Assembly: GCA_943704525.1 (NCBI GenBank)
Contig: CALSCQ010000533.1
Span: 1 to 64,000, forward strand
Origin: Pigoraptor vietnamica
Lineage: Eukaryota; Opisthokonta; Filasterea
DNA length: 64,000 bases
Direction of reading: 5' to 3'
Positions within the stretch are counted from its first letter, which is position 1. Each line of letters starts with the position of its first letter. The notes below the pieces were generated by a model, which ran no database searches, was not told where the DNA came from, and saw only the letters and a program-made list of their open reading frames with translations. A program made the position numbers and the translations under genes. This document shows positions 37,401 to 50,200 of the stretch, one piece after another.

Positions 37401-40301
37401 ATCGATCCGTACCCGCTCGCAAGGTAACTGTGGATATGGGAACAGGTGCGATGCCGTCAATATCTAAGACAGGGCGGGATTGGGCCAGTCCGCCGGTGCT
37501 GGTGTCGGCGACACGCGCGCGCATGGGCAATCGCACTCCCCCTCGTGCACCCACTTTGCGAGGATGCGGTTGTGGTTGCGCGCAATCGGACCCGGGATTA
37601 TCATGTTGATGTTTTTGCTCAGCAGATCGCTGCGGCGGTACCCGAGCAGCTTGCATGCGGCCGCGTTGAGGTCCACCACCGTGCCCTCCCTGCGCCGCAC
37701 AGCCACCGGCGATTGAGTAAATGGTCTCACAAGCGCATAGTCCTCGTTGGAAACGGGCGTCGCAGACAAGGAATACTGGGGACGCAGCGGTTTCACAACA
37801 ATCGCCACTCGCGAACCTTCCACGTGCACCCGAAATCATGACAGTCGCATTCGTGTCGTCAAACGCGACGTCGCACTCGTCCGTCTGCGTGGCCGTCTTG
37901 CTGCGGGCGTCCTCGATGGCCTCCGCGCGGGAAAGCATGTCCTCCCCTTGCGCATTCTCGCCCATAATCTCAATGAGGAAGGACGCGTACCTGCGATAAA
38001 GGCCATGGTCGTCTCAAAGAGAGACACTTCGAACAAGGACATCGATGTCCCGCGACCAAAAAGGAGACTTCCACTGGATGTATGAAACGAGAGAAAGGAA
38101 GGAAAGAAAGGAGTGAAGTCAAGGCGGCAGTCGAACATCGCAACTCACATGCGCAGCACTTGCGGCGATTCCGGCGCGAGCTTGAGCAACCGGCCGTAGC
38201 TCGCCGTGGCACGTGACAAGCTCTCGCTGATGCGCTCGCCAATGTTCTGCAGCCGCGAAAGGTCGGGCTTGGGGCGGAGGAGCTCGTGCCAGCTGCGCGC
38301 GCGAAAAAAACAGACAGGTCAACGAGGAACACGCACAAACAACGCCCTTGGAAGAGAAGCGCACAATAGCGCTCACTCACAATGCCGCGCGCCGAACGGC
38401 CACGTGACGGTCGAACTTGCCCGCGTCCGCGAGGTGCCTCTGGTACTCAATGTACCCGATGACGCTCGTGCCACCGTGCGCATTCGCACGGGACGCGGCC
38501 TCGCTGAGGAGCGTCTGCTGGCGGTACACCATGAACTGCTCGTCGACCGGCGGCTTGAGCTCCTCCGCGTTCGCGAGTTCCGCCAGCGTCATGTTCGAAT
38601 TGCTGAGGTAGAGGAGGTAGTAGTTAGCCCAGAAAACGTGGAGCAGCGACGAGTGGGGCCGCCGCTTCACGGCCTCGGCGTACATCGTGTTGATCGACCG
38701 CAGCGACGCCGTGCGTGCGAGACGCGCCGCCTCGTTCGTGAGGAGCTCATCCTCCGACTCCTCCGACGGGAACAGAAAGCCCTCGTGGTCCAGCGCGCAC
38801 CGTATGCGCAGCTCGACCTCGTACACGTCGCGGCACCGGCGGATGGTCCGCACCGACAGGGCCCGCCGACGCGCCGAGATGGTGAAGACACTGAGCGCGA
38901 CGACGATGGGTGACGTCAAGTAGAAGAGGATCGACGCCTCGCTGCGGTCTGGATCGTTGCGGATGAGGGCGAGGATCAGGCAGAGGCTTGCGGATGCAAA
39001 GAGCCACTGCGTCGCGTTGCGCAGCTGCGCAAACCCAAAGCGGTAGTATGGGATGTACCTGCGCGGTGAGAGGAATGCCACATCAGCTTCAACGGCTGGA
39101 CGATAGACAGCACCCTTCAGCATAGGGAGCCGGAGAAGACACAGAAGAAAGACCCTGCGCGCTGAAGAGATCGCGTGCTCACCACGTGTGGAGGAATGCC
39201 GACGCCACGCTGCCTGCGGTCATGGCCCCCGCAAGAACCCACGCGCCCGTGCGGTTGTTGGGGAGGGCGCTCTGCAGCACAGTGAGGACGCCGCGCACGA
39301 AGAGGTAGAACATGTCCACGCGGGCGTGCGGGCGCGCAAGTGCGTCAGCGCCCTTGGGATTCTGCATAGTAACGTTTCGTTGTCGAAATTTAGAACACGG
39401 TGAAAGGGTGGAGGTGGGTGGCTGAAGGGCTCCTCTCGAACCATACGAGTGCCTCGAGGCCCGCCACAGTGCAGCTTGCAGCAACCCACCTGATCGAAAA
39501 ATGCCGCAGCCGCACACGCGCCAAAGAGGACGAACACCAGCGAGAACACGGCCGCCACGGCCTTGTAGGCCACGTCCACCCCGGCGCCGCATGCGTCCGC
39601 GCCCGTGTCGTCGCACGACAGCTTTCCGGCGAGCAGTCCCAGCAAGGGAATGAACAGAATAGTGGACGCAAAACGGCCAATGACGCGCAGCGGTCGGATG
39701 GTCCCTGCAGCCGAGAAGGACACTCCGTTAGCCTCGTGCAGTTAGGCATGCGTGCGCATACTGAACCCATTTAAGGCCCAAGGGACCGGGATACGCACAC
39801 ATCAACTTGTACCGCTTGCGCGACACGACGTATCCCACAGTCGCCGCGTTCGCCAACAGGACAATGACAATGGCCAGCGCCGCCAGAAAGCCGCCCGCCG
39901 ACCCGGCCACGTGCACGTCGGGGACGAAGATGCTGCACAGGTAGACGAACCAATTCGTCGCCGCGCCATTCCACGGAAAGTCAAAGCGGTGCGAGAAGGG
40001 AAACGCAAGCACTTGGAAGCCGTCAATGACGAGCTCCGTCAGCGCGAGTGACTTGGACACCTGCGTACGGCACGTGGGCGGAGAGGGGGTATGAGAACAT
40101 GGAGAAGCGCCCAAAAATGTATGGCGTACAGCGTACCGAAGACTCTTTGACAGCCGCAAATAGAATCACGAAGATGCCGCTCTTTATCCACGCGACAATA
40201 CTCCGCCGCGACGCCTTCTTCGTGCCGTGGCGGCTTTCAAAGCTGCTCACGGACTCGGCATACAGGCCCCCGTCATCAACCTCGCCCACGGAGGTCGGCA
40301 T
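34403..40301 (-). CDS. tiny-macrocysts (Tmc)-type multi-pass membrane protein with PAS domains
   Basis: A long gene of a dozen or more exons; exon 1 is 40301-40137 and the last coding exon ends at 34403. The order is: several N-terminal TM segments (40.3-39.2 kb), a cytosolic helical region typical of Tmc proteins (YIPYYRFGFAQLRNATQWLF, then ANYYLLYLSNSNMTLAELAN and GYIEYQRHL at 39.1-38.4 kb), LLKLAPESPQVLRMYASFL (38.2-37.9 kb), two PAS domains (37.8-37.5 kb, with LGYRRSDLLSKNINMIIPGP; 37.2-36.8 kb, with YVVLDRNGVVLSCTPGAAQL), a basic linker, then at least four C-terminal TM helices. Tmc proteins were named from Dictyostelium macrocyst mutants; biochemical role unknown. Internal exon borders were only partly worked out. 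No kinase, cyclase or phosphodiesterase domain was seen. Confidence 0.85.
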
Positions 40302-40782
40302 GGTGCCCGGCGTCGCGTCCGGCAGGAGTCTCGGCTCCGTGCTTGACGCTTAACATGAGGCCTGATGCGCCGTAGAGCACTCGACGGCCTTTTTCGCGTT
40401 CGGAAGAGGCGGATGGGCCAATAAAGGCCGATGCACCGTCCGCGCGGGGGCTACAAGCCCCACAGGCACGCGCATGCATGCTCGTGCGCACAAGCAGCGG
40501 CCGTTCGTTTTCGTTCGGGCCGTTTCTGACACCTCCCACCGAAAAACTCCGCCCAGCCAATATCGGGGTGAAAGCGCATTGGTCCGCGTAACTCTCACCC
40601 TGTGTGGGAAATCGAGGGTTCGCATCAGCATCCGGGGTAGTGCTGGAGACGGAACGCATTGCGAAACAAACGGGCGATGCGCCGACGGTGATGGCAAAGT
40701 CAAGAAACAGCCACCACCCGCGCGTATTGGCGTTATTGGCATCACACCTGTAGAGTGAAGGCGTGAAGGTACGGCACTGGCA
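40302..40782. other. spacer between Tmc start and PARG end
   Basis: About 480 bp, 5' flank of the Tmc gene and 3' flank of PARG. Short ORFs only; no feature recognised. Confidence 0.5.
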
Positions 40783-43239
40783 CTACTGCCCGCTCAGCAT
40801 CGAGAGGACGCTCGCAAACAGGCCCGGTCCCTCGCCCGGCGGCGACTGCGCGCGGAAGCGGCCGTATGCCAGGACCGCCCGGTAGAGTGCGCCTGCGAAA
40901 ATAATGCAATGCAAACGCAAAGTCACAGAAATGGCAACAGCGTGAAAAACTTGGCAGTATGGTGAGAGGTGACATGCAAGTCGCGCGTGAGTTCAACTGA
41001 CCGATGCGCGTGTGCGTGCGCCTCAATTCGTAGTGAAAGTTGGTGAGGTGCTGCGCGAGCACTTCGTCGCCGAACGTGAAATAGAGAAGCGGACGGGAGG
41101 CAATCGAAGCGGCGAGAATCTGAATCACCGCCTTGAGCTCGCGGTCGCCGCCGAAAGCCCCGCAGCCCCAGTTGCCTGTCAACAACATAAGGGCATAAGC
41201 GACGAAGAGCTGGCCGTGCGGCCAATGTACAACACGCAAGTGTGTGCCGCGCAGTGTTGCAACGTACATATGTGTAGTGCATGCGTGGCGTGTGAGTATG
41301 TGTGTGTGTGTGCGCGCGTGGGTATGCGCAACACACCTGTCGCAATGCCGACGATGTCACCCGGTCCCCTGTGGAATCCGACCCACGCCTTGTTCAGCTC
41401 GCGGTTGATCTTGTCCGGCGTAAACTGCATTGAGCGGTCCCCGCGGAATATGAGCGCGTCGATGGCCACGAGGGACGTCATTCGCCGGCCGTACTTGTCC
41501 CTGAAATTTGAATTGCTCGTCAGCACAACCCCGCCAAGGTGTAGTAGGCGTTAGGTACGCGCAATGGAGTAAATGCGGACGACGCAGAGAAAAACGCACT
41601 GTGCGCACAAGCTGAGACAGCGCACCTCGGCGTGTCGTCGACGTGGTCGCCCTTGAAAGTAAACGTCTGCGCGTAGCCCGTGTAGTCAGAGAATCTCTCG
41701 GCGCCGACGCTCATGACGCACTCGAGGTCGTCGAGCTGCTCGCAGAAGAGCATCCCCACGATCAGCTCGGGGCAGATCATGAAGCGGATCTCCTCCTGGA
41801 CGCAGCCCTTCGACAGCGCGCCGCCGCCGAGGAAGCAGTTGGCAAAGTCGGCCTGCACAATGCAGTCGCCGTCGTCCTCAATCGTCCCCGTCACGCGCAC
41901 ATCGAGATCGCATAACTCGGCGTCCTGAGTCGACCACTTTGGAACGCTCTGCGGCGCAACGCTCCGCCGGTGAAACGTCAGCGTCCCCACGGGCATGCTC
42001 TCGGTGACGCGAAGAAAGTAGTGAAAAATGCAGCGCAGCTTGCCCGCCGTCTTTGGCGCGCACGGCTCGAGCGGTGCGCCCGCGGGAAACCTGTCCGGAC
42101 GGCTCGCGTCCGACGCGAACATGCCGTTGAAGTTGATGGGAGGGTACGTCGCCCCCTCGGCGTTCGGGTTGCGGGGCGCGGGATTCCGCCGGGGGAAGGT
42201 GCAGAAGAAGGCGTGGGCGAGGAGGCACGCGGCCTGCTCCTGCGTCATCGACACGGAGCGCGACGATCCCGACCGCAGCATGGGTATCGGCGCCGTACAA
42301 AGCTCCGGCAGGCGCAGCGCAAGGCGCGCCATGGAGGGAATGACGCGTGCGAGATAAAGCGAGCGCTCGTTCTCGTCGCACAGCGACTGCAAAAAGTACT
42401 CGAGGGCGTCAAAGTTCCACCGGTTGCCCTGCGCGCTGTAGCTGCGGATGGAATCCGCAATGTCGCCCACGCGCACCTCGCGCGTCATCAGCCCCATCAG
42501 CGCGTTCTCGATCAGCGGCCACCGGGCGTTCCCGTTCGGAGGCGCGTTCCACCGGCTGTGCGGCATGCGCACGCAGTTGCGATCCCACCGGTCCTCCAAT
42601 TTTTGCGGAGACGGCCGCGGCGGCGACGTCCTGCCCTCGACGCCGTTGCGAATGTCGTCCTCGGCGAAGAGAACGGTGTGTGTCGGCCCCTTTCGCAAGG
42701 GCGGCCACGCAGTGTCCCTGTCCGTGCGCGGAAGCGTGTGGGGTCGCCGGTCGGGACCCGACTGCGACGCCTGCACCCATTCGTCCTCCCCTTGGTCAGA
42801 GTCCGGCGCCACATCCGCCGCGTCTGCCTCCGAAATGTACGTCTCCTGGCTCTCTGCCTCCACGCCGGGAACGCACGCTGCGCCGTAAAAGCTGATGTTG
42901 AGGTGCGCGGAGGGCGACGAAGGCCCCGCCGCCGCGTCCACTTCCATGGCATCCGCATCGCACGTGTCTGGGTCAACCATGGGGTTTCCATCGCATGCGT
43001 CAGGGTCGATCTCGGTCTTGTCGCTGTCCTGAGAAAGCTCCATGGGCACGGGAGGCGGCTGCAGAAGGAAAACGTCAGGCGCACGTCGTCAACAAACATT
43101 AACACAGTCACTTGTAACATGGGCATCTCGCTACACACACCGACATGGGCGCGACCTCAGCGTCAGGTGCCGGAAGCTTTCGAAAGTAGCCGTCGAGTGT
43201 GCCTTGCTTCAGGCCGGCTCCGCCCCGCTTTGAGCTCAT
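40783..43239 (-). CDS. PARG: poly(ADP-ribose) glycohydrolase with N-terminal PIP-box-like motif
   Basis: Five exons (43239-43141, 43058-41626, 41500-41337, 41175-41002, 40892-40783) give 659 residues. Residues 1-33 contain KQGTLDGYFRKLP, matching a PCNA-interacting (QxxhxxYF) motif; human PARG has a related motif at its start. An acidic disordered region follows. The accessory domain and macrodomain-fold catalytic domain show ACLLAHAFFCTFPRRNP, INFNGMF, FHYFLRVTESMPVGTLTFHR, QADFANCFLGGGALSKGCVQ followed by EEIRFMICPELI (catalytic Glu pair), YTGYAQTFTF, VAIDALIFRG and NWGCGAFGGDRELK. It hydrolyses PAR chains in the nucleus. All catalytic motifs are intact, so it should be active. Confidence 0.97.
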
Positions 43240-43712
43240 ACTGACGGCAAAAACGCACTAGCGTATTGTGACGAGCGCTTTGCCGATCGCGCCGCGAAAA
43301 CCAACTCCAAAACTGCACCCTCAGAGACCACAGTGACGCACACCAGCGAACCTTCTTCACAGCGCGTGTGGCATGCCGTGCCGTCGTTACGCAAAGCACA
43401 ACGCAAGGAAAATCAGCGCCAGAGTTGAAAATGCTCTCGTGTGTGTGCGTGTGTGTGTGTACGCGAATTGGCCAGACAACCACCCCGGATGATCGCCAAC
43501 AGCCGTTTGGTGAAAAACACACACACGGCCCAACACAGCTCAAACCCACAACACAGCTCTTCTTCCCACGCTCCCCCTGGACGCACATGGGCACTCTGCG
43601 CGATCGGTGTGGTCCCGTTCGATAGCGTCTCGAGGGCCCGTGTGCCCTCTCCTTTCTCACGGCGCAGCGCGCGCGGGCGTCCCCACCGCTTCCGGCGGGG
43701 GGTGGGGACAAA
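43240..43712. promoter_or_regulatory. divergent spacer, PARG / kinesin-7
   Basis: The 473-bp head-to-head gap contains a short GT tract at about 43438-43462. No specific element was recognised. Confidence 0.4.
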
Positions 43713-46335
43713 ATGGCTGCCGGTGAGAACATCGCCGTGTGCGTGCGCCTGCGACCGCTCTCCGGGGCAGAGCTGCGCCGCAACGAGTACTCTGTGTGGG
43801 AGGTCGACGAGGAGACGAAGATGATTGTGCAGCGGCTGCCGCCCGCGCTGGACACGCGGCAGGCGAAGAAGCCGCACGTGTTCCACTTTGATCATGTGTT
43901 TGACAATAGCTCGACCGAGTCCGTGTACGAGGCCGTCGGGGAGGGCATCGTCTTCTCCGCCATGGACGGCTACAACGGCACGGTGTTCGCGTACGGGCAG
44001 ACGAACTCGGGCAAAACGTGCGTACATGCGTGCATGGTTGTTTTGTGTGCGTGTGCGTGTGTGCGTATATATACATATGTGCGTGCGCGACAGTGTGTGT
44101 GACCTTTTGAAGTAGGGATCTGGTGTCCTCATTTGCATGTCCATCACCCGAACGCGCAGTTACACCATGAAGGGCGTCCCAGAGGAGCCGGGGTTCATCC
44201 CGCTCGCCATCCAGGACGTCTTCGCGTTCATTCAGGCCACACCGGAGCGCGAGTTTCTCCTCCGCGTCTCGTACATTGAGATTTACAACGAGGTGATCAA
44301 CGACCTCTTTGAGCCCGAGTCGACCAATCTCAAGTGCCACGAGGACCCGAAGCGCGGCGTCTACGTCGGCGGCTTGAAGGAACACGTCGTCGTGTCGCCC
44401 GACCAGGTGAGGGCCGGAATCACGCAGCTGCATACGCGTGTATGTCAGTCGCAGTCGCAGACGGTCGCAGTCGCAGACGTGGCGCTCAACATTGCTTGAC
44501 ACGCCCTTCCCAGGTCGTTTCCCTTCTCGCGTCCGGCGAGGCCCACAGGCACGTCGGCCGCACAAACTACAACTCGGTGAGCAGCCGCTCCCACACGGTC
44601 TTTACCATGGTGATCGAGAGCAGGGACCGCGTCCCTGGCAGTGGCCCCATGCCGCGCGCCGCTGGGACGCCCTCGCGCCCCCAGCAGCGCACGACGATGG
44701 CGGACGGGCGGAGCATTGTGCGGCTGTCGACGCTCAGCCTGATTGATCTCGCCGGGTCGGAGAAGATCGCGGACGAGGAGGTGCGGCGTCGCGAGGGCGG
44801 CTACATTAACAAGAGCCTCCTCACGCTCGGAAACGTCATTTCGAAGCTGTCGGAAGGCGCTGGGTGCGTGCTATCGGTAGTCTTTGGTGGTCACCTCACC
44901 GACCATCGTGTCGAGCTGCACGTGCAATTCTTGCGATTGTTGCCCTCACTTCTCTGCCTGTTCCGCTTAACAAGTCGTGTTGTTCGTGGTTTGTCCACTG
45001 TCTTATCTGATTGGCTGTATTTTTTTCCATAGAGGACACATTCCTTACCGCGATTCGAAGCTGACGCGTGTGCTCCAAAACTCGCTCACGGGCAACGCGC
45101 GCATTGCGGTAGTGTGCGCGGTGGCGCCCACGGCGTCGTGCGGCGAGGAATCGCTCAACACGCTCAAGTTTGCCCAGCGCGCGAAGAAGATCACGACGTC
45201 GGCCAAATTCAACGAGGTGGCCGACGAGAGCGCGCTGCTCCAAAAGTACCGCCAGGAGATCATGGAGCTCAAGGACCGCCTGCGCTCGCTGGAGGGCCTC
45301 GGCGCGGCAGAGGTCGAACTTCAGGCGCTCAAGCGCGAGAACACGAAGATCCTCGAGGAACTTCAGGAGAAGGAAATGCTTTCGGTCGCCATGCGCGAGA
45401 GGATAGGACAGCTCACAAAGATGATCCTTACGTCGACGTCGAGCCCGCCAGTGCCCGCGGCGTCGCCCGTCCCACACGCGCACGTGGACGCGGCCCTGCT
45501 GGCGGCCGCCGCGCAGGGGGACGCCGCCGCTATTGCCGCGCTGGTCGCGTCGCAGGGCGGGAAGGGGGAGCTGGCGCGTAGCAGCCGGCAACAGTCGATT
45601 CGCAACAGCCGCCGGCACACGATCAGCGCCGATTCGCAGGCCGCCGCGGATGCCGTGACGGTCGCGCAGAACGCTGCTGTTGCCGGTAGCGCAATTCCGG
45701 AGGACGACGAGGCCGGGGTGCGTGCGCCATTGGCGTCTGCACGCCATGTGGTTTTTTTTTTTTTTTTGTTGCATTCCGCACTAACTGCCTCTGCGTGCAG
45801 CCGTCCTCCATCCCGCGGCAGGCATGGGGTCTGTCGAGACAGAAGTCGGGCGATAGTGTTGGTGGCGATGATTCTGCCGCCGTCGCCACGCTCAAGCGGC
45901 GCCTCGCGGAGAAGGAGGACGAGCTGGGCGTACTTCGCACTGCAAACGTCGCGCTCACGGCAGCCGTCGAAGAGCTGCAGGCGTCAGTCGTGCGCGCTGC
46001 CGAGGAGCGCGCGGATGCGGCTGCATGGCTCAGCGAAAATGCGGTGGGTGTGCTTTGGGATGTGCTCTGTTTGTGCCACAGGCCGACGCTGACGGCGTGC
46101 TGCGTCCTTTTCGCAACTGCAGGACACGCGGGGCGCAAGCATTTCGGGTCTTCTATCGGAGAACCGCACGCTGCGAGCAGAGTGCGACGCAGCGGCAAAC
46201 AAGAACGCGCGCCTCATTGCGCTTCTAACTGCAAACGTGAGTGCGATGTCTGTGCGTCCGTCATACGTGGCTAGCAGCTCAACGGGGTTTACACACGCGC
46301 AGAATATTAAGATCCCGTCAGATCTATCGATGTGA
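43713..46335 (+). CDS. short kinesin-7 (CENP-E-family) motor protein
   Basis: Seven exons (43713-44017, 44160-44406, 44514-44863, 45033-45717, 45801-46043, 46123-46236, 46303-46335) give 658 residues. N-terminal motor: VCVRLRPLSGAE, P-loop GQTNSGKT with the Thr codon split by intron 1, TYTMKGVPEEPGFIPLAIQD, switch I NSVSSRSH, switch II LIDLAGSEK, then IPYRDSKLTRVLQNSLTGNA. The PG-x-IPLAI and LQNSL forms point to kinesin-7. A neck/coiled coil (YRQEIMELKDRLRSLE) and a second coiled coil in exons 5-6 follow; the tail is short, unlike the 2000-plus residues of CENP-E. Expected to bind microtubules and walk to the plus end; a role in mitosis or in the cilium is inference. Intron 4 contains a 16-nt poly-T. 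Confidence 0.96.
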
Positions 46336-46468
46336 AGTCGCATGCTGTCCCGGCCGCGTTGTCCGCGGAACGGAACTGCGTGCATTTGGTCACGTGTTCA
46401 CTGAATATATAGACACGTACGCATGCGCGGCGTAACATCGCCTCTGGTCACTTGGCGCCGACGTGGGT

Positions 46469-46672
46469 TCACGGGGCGGCGAAGGGCTGCTCTGGCTTGT
46501 GCTCGCAGACTTCGAGGATGCGCTCGACGAGGAAGTCCTTCTCCTTGATGGTGGACGTGTCTTCGCCGTGCTGCTCGAGTATCTCCTTCAGCTCGTGCGG
46601 GTGCATCCGCATCAACTCTTGCTTTGTGTAGTGGTGGACGCCGGGTCCCGTCTGCTGCGACTGGTTGTCCAT
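46469..46672 (-). CDS. small SAP-like domain protein
   Basis: An ORF of 67 residues (ATG 46672) with YTKQELMRMHPHELKEILEQ, then KEKDFLVERILEVCEH, which has the helix-turn-helix spacing of a SAP-type fold (also seen at the C-terminus of MANF/ARMET). An in-frame upstream ATG at about 46717 would add 15 residues (MECVSLHVRKKPA). It converges on the kinesin gene with 133 bp between stops. No named family assigned; a single short exon makes this tentative. Confidence 0.55.
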   Translation of the reverse strand: MDNQSQQTGPGVHHYTKQELMRMHPHELKEILEQHGEDTSTIKEKDFLVERILEVCEHKPEQPFAAP

Positions 46673-47275
46673 GGCTGGTTTCTTACGGACGTGAAGCGAA
46701 ACGCACTCCATCGTGTCATGAAAGTTGAAGATAAAGCCCACTTACGTGGCGTGTGTGGCAGCACAAACAATGGGCGTGTAACAATTGCGAACAGTCGCAA
46801 CCGACGAGCTGCCGAATGCCTCTCATTCCCAAAGAGCCTCGAACATTTGTCCGGACATGGAATAAATGCTACCTTACTAGGAATATCTATGTAATAATAC
46901 CCTATAATGGGCAAGCGGTCTAAATTATGCATTTACATAGTAATTATTCTACTTTGAAAACTTTATCAAGAATTAATGCCCCACAATAATCCTTTTATAT
47001 ACACCCTTTGTTGACTCATGTCCTACCCGAGGAACACATTGAAACGTGCCCACCAACTGCACATTTTTTTCCACGCATTGCAAATTAATCGCCCCGAGGG
47101 AGTCCGTGTGGCTGTGTCCAGTCAGCAATCTGCTCCGCTGCGCCCTCACACCCTCACCAGTCGCACAGTGTGTGAGCACGTTTCTCCTCCTCATAAAACC
47201 GCGCCCTCCCTCTTTTGACTTCCCCGCTCTCATTTTTGGGCACGCGTAGTCGCGCGTCCACGGGTGTTTGCAAAC
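46673..47275. other. AT-rich divergent spacer
   Basis: About 600 bp; 46,840-47,000 is strikingly AT-rich with an 8-bp inverted pair (CTATGTAA at about 46888, TTACATAG at about 46933). No exon recognised. Confidence 0.5.
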
Positions 47276-50200
47276 ATGGCGCGCGGGACATTTGTCGTGC
47301 TTGCGCTGCTGCTGGGCGCGTCGGTCTGCGCAGCTGACGTGGGTTTCGGAGCTCGTCGCAATATTGTACATTGCCATACGCCCCATGTGTCCACGAATTC
47401 TGTGTTAGGTTCCACTTTTTTGTCTCGTTTTGCTGCTGACGCTCATGCGCTGCCTTGCTGTTGATAGGACTTTTGGTCGCACTCGCTGTCGTCCGACGCC
47501 GACTTCGACAACTATGCCGTGAGCGTGAGCACCGTCATGAACCTCGGCAAGAGCCTCAAGGTGCGTGTGTTACTGGACTGTGCGTTCATTGTTTTCACGC
47601 GCGCGTGTGCGAGGGCAAATTATGTTGGTATGTTTGTGTAAGATACGAAAGGATTTGTTTTTGAGATTGCCAGGCAAATCAGACGAGCGTGAAGTGTGCA
47701 TGGACGACCGTGACTGTTGGGTTGGACAGGGGTCAATGTGAGCGTGCGCCTTACGTATGTTTCCCGCTGCGTTTTGTCCGCGCAGTTCCTCGTGGACCGC
47801 CGGGACGCCGCGAACCCCGTCACGTACATCATCGACAGCAACTACAAGGTGGACAACAAGACGCCCGAGTACGTCGCGTACCACTACCTCTTTGCGCAGA
47901 AGGTGCTGCACGTCGAGGAGGACCTCGAGACGTTCAACAAGGTGTGTGAGCGCCGCGTTTGCGTGTGGCAAGTTCGTGTGTACGTGTGCGCCCGAGTTAT
48001 GTGTGCGGCTGTGAGTATGGGCGCGTGCTCTCGCAAATGTGGAAGAATTGCTTACGTCGCACGAGTTTCCTTCATTCGACGCATTGTTTCGCCACGCACG
48101 CGCTCACTGCGGCGGCGGTCCCTTTGCGCGCGCAGGAGACGTATTTTACGCAGGACAAGCGGTTCTTTGCGGGCACCATCCAGGCGTTCAACATTGGCAC
48201 GGACGACCAGGCCCACCGCGCGTACGGCATCCAGCTGTACCCCTCGGACATCGGGAAGGAGCAGGTGCGCGTTCCCTCTTCCCTGCACTGCGAGAGTGTG
48301 CGCGTTCCCCTCATTGCACTGCGAGAGTGTGCGCATCGCCTCTGCTGTGGAGTGCATGAGGCTCACTTGCGTCGTGTCGTTGTGTGCAGGTCATTCTCGA
48401 CTTGGTGCGCGCCGTGCTCCCCGCGATCAAGATCCCCAACGCGGACATCAACTTTATTGCGGCCAGCAGCGGGCAGTCGTGCGACACGGTCAAGGCCGAC
48501 CTCCTCAAGATGAACGTGCGCGCGCTGACCATCGAGGACGTGCTCGCGTCGGTCGACTACATTCCGCTCAACTCCGGCGAGGCGTGGGGCTACCTCCGCA
48601 TGTTCCCGGCGTCGCAGGACGATCTCACGCCCGCGGACATTGCCGTGTTTGACGAGCTCCCCCTGACGCTGTCGGTCGTCGCGGGCGTGGTCACAAAGTC
48701 GTTCCAGACGGAGCTCTCCCACATCAACCTCAAGTCGCGCGAGCGCAACACGCCGAACATGGTGCTGCGCGACGTCTCGGTGAACCACGAGGCCTTTGCG
48801 TCGCTCATCGACAAGCCCGTGCACCTCGTCGTGCGCTCGGACGGCTTCACGCTCACGCTCTGCACCGAGCAGGAGGTCGCCGACAAGGTCAACCAGCACT
48901 TCAACCGCCCCTGGATCCCCACGAACTGGCAGCGCGAGACGCGCCTCCTCTCGTTTGACGACATGTGCAAGGCGTCGCCCCGCACGTGCCTCACCGAGGC
49001 GAGCAAGAAGTTTGGGTCCAAGGCGGCGAACCTGGGCTTCCTGTGCCATCCGAAGGTCCTCGGGCGCGCGAGCCAGGCGTCGACGATGAGCGCCAAGTTC
49101 GGCTACGACCTCACGCCGCAGGGCTTTGGCATTCCGATCCAGTTTTACGCCGATTTTGTGGCGTACCCCGCGAACGGCCTCGTGCGCGGCCTCATCGCAG
49201 AGCTCATCAAGCTCGAGGAGTCGAACCTCGTGTCGAACCGCCAGCGCTCGGATTACGTCGATCGCATACAGAACGCCATCTTGCTCAACAGCACGATTCC
49301 GCCGGACGCCCTGAAGCAGGTCAACGCGCAGATCAAGGCGGTGCTGCCGGGCCTCAAGAAGTTCAAGGTGCGCTCGAGCGCCAGCGCCGAGGACATTCCG
49401 GGCTTTGACGGTGCCGGTGGGTTTGTAGGCGAGCTTGTGCTCTTTCACTGACATTTGAGCGGTGGTGCGCCGTGTTGGTTCGCAGTGTGCGTCACTTCTT
49501 TGCTGTGACACTGTGCGCGATGATCCACTGACGTTTGCCGTTCGCAGGGCTTTACGACAGCTACACGTTCAAGAACAAGGAGAAGGACAACGCGGACATG
49601 TCGTGCACCGTGCGCATCGAGGGCGGCGGCGCCAAGAGCAAGATGGTCCCCGCCACGCTCAACTGCGCCATCAAGGTCTGTGTTGGCGATGCAACGGAGC
49701 CCGCGTCCTTGTTGCAATCCCTCTGAGATAGGTCCTTGTCTCTTGTGTTGACGTCTGTTGTGGCCCTTCTAACGCCCGCTTGCACGACAGGGCGTGTACG
49801 CGTCGCTGTGGAACAAGCGCGCCATCGAGGAGCGCTCGTATGCGCGGCTCAACCACACGACGGCCGCGATGGGCCTCGGGCTTCTCTCGCAGTACGACGA
49901 GGAGGCGGAGGTCGCTGCCAACTCGGTCGTTGTCACGCGCCTCAACGACGTGCCCACGGCCGGTGCGTGTCCCCCTATTTCCATTCGAGCTCGTTTCGCG
50001 TGCGTGCATCTCATCGTTCTTTCACTCTTGCGTTGCTGCACAGGCTACTCGCTGGCCATCCAGAAGGGCAACAACCTCGTCACGAACCCGGACGCCGGCA
50101 CATACGCCGAGGGCTCGATGGCGATCTTTGGCGACGTCGACGAGCCCACGGTGTACTCTGTGCAGCGCTTTGCGAAGCCGTACGCGGACCGCGCGCCGCT

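Noticed and set aside
41970-43244. 424-aa Arg-rich plus-strand ORF
   Set aside because: It is the antisense shadow of the PARG exon; composition is non-natural and PARG motifs are unambiguous on the minus strand.
46469-46672. Identification as DDA1 (DET1/DDB1-associated)
   Set aside because: Size is similar but the conserved DDA1 core is absent.
48270-48350. Repeated CACTGCGAGAGTGTGCGC units
   Set aside because: It is a two-copy duplication within intron 4 of the PPDK_N-like gene, with no link to a splice site or coding change.
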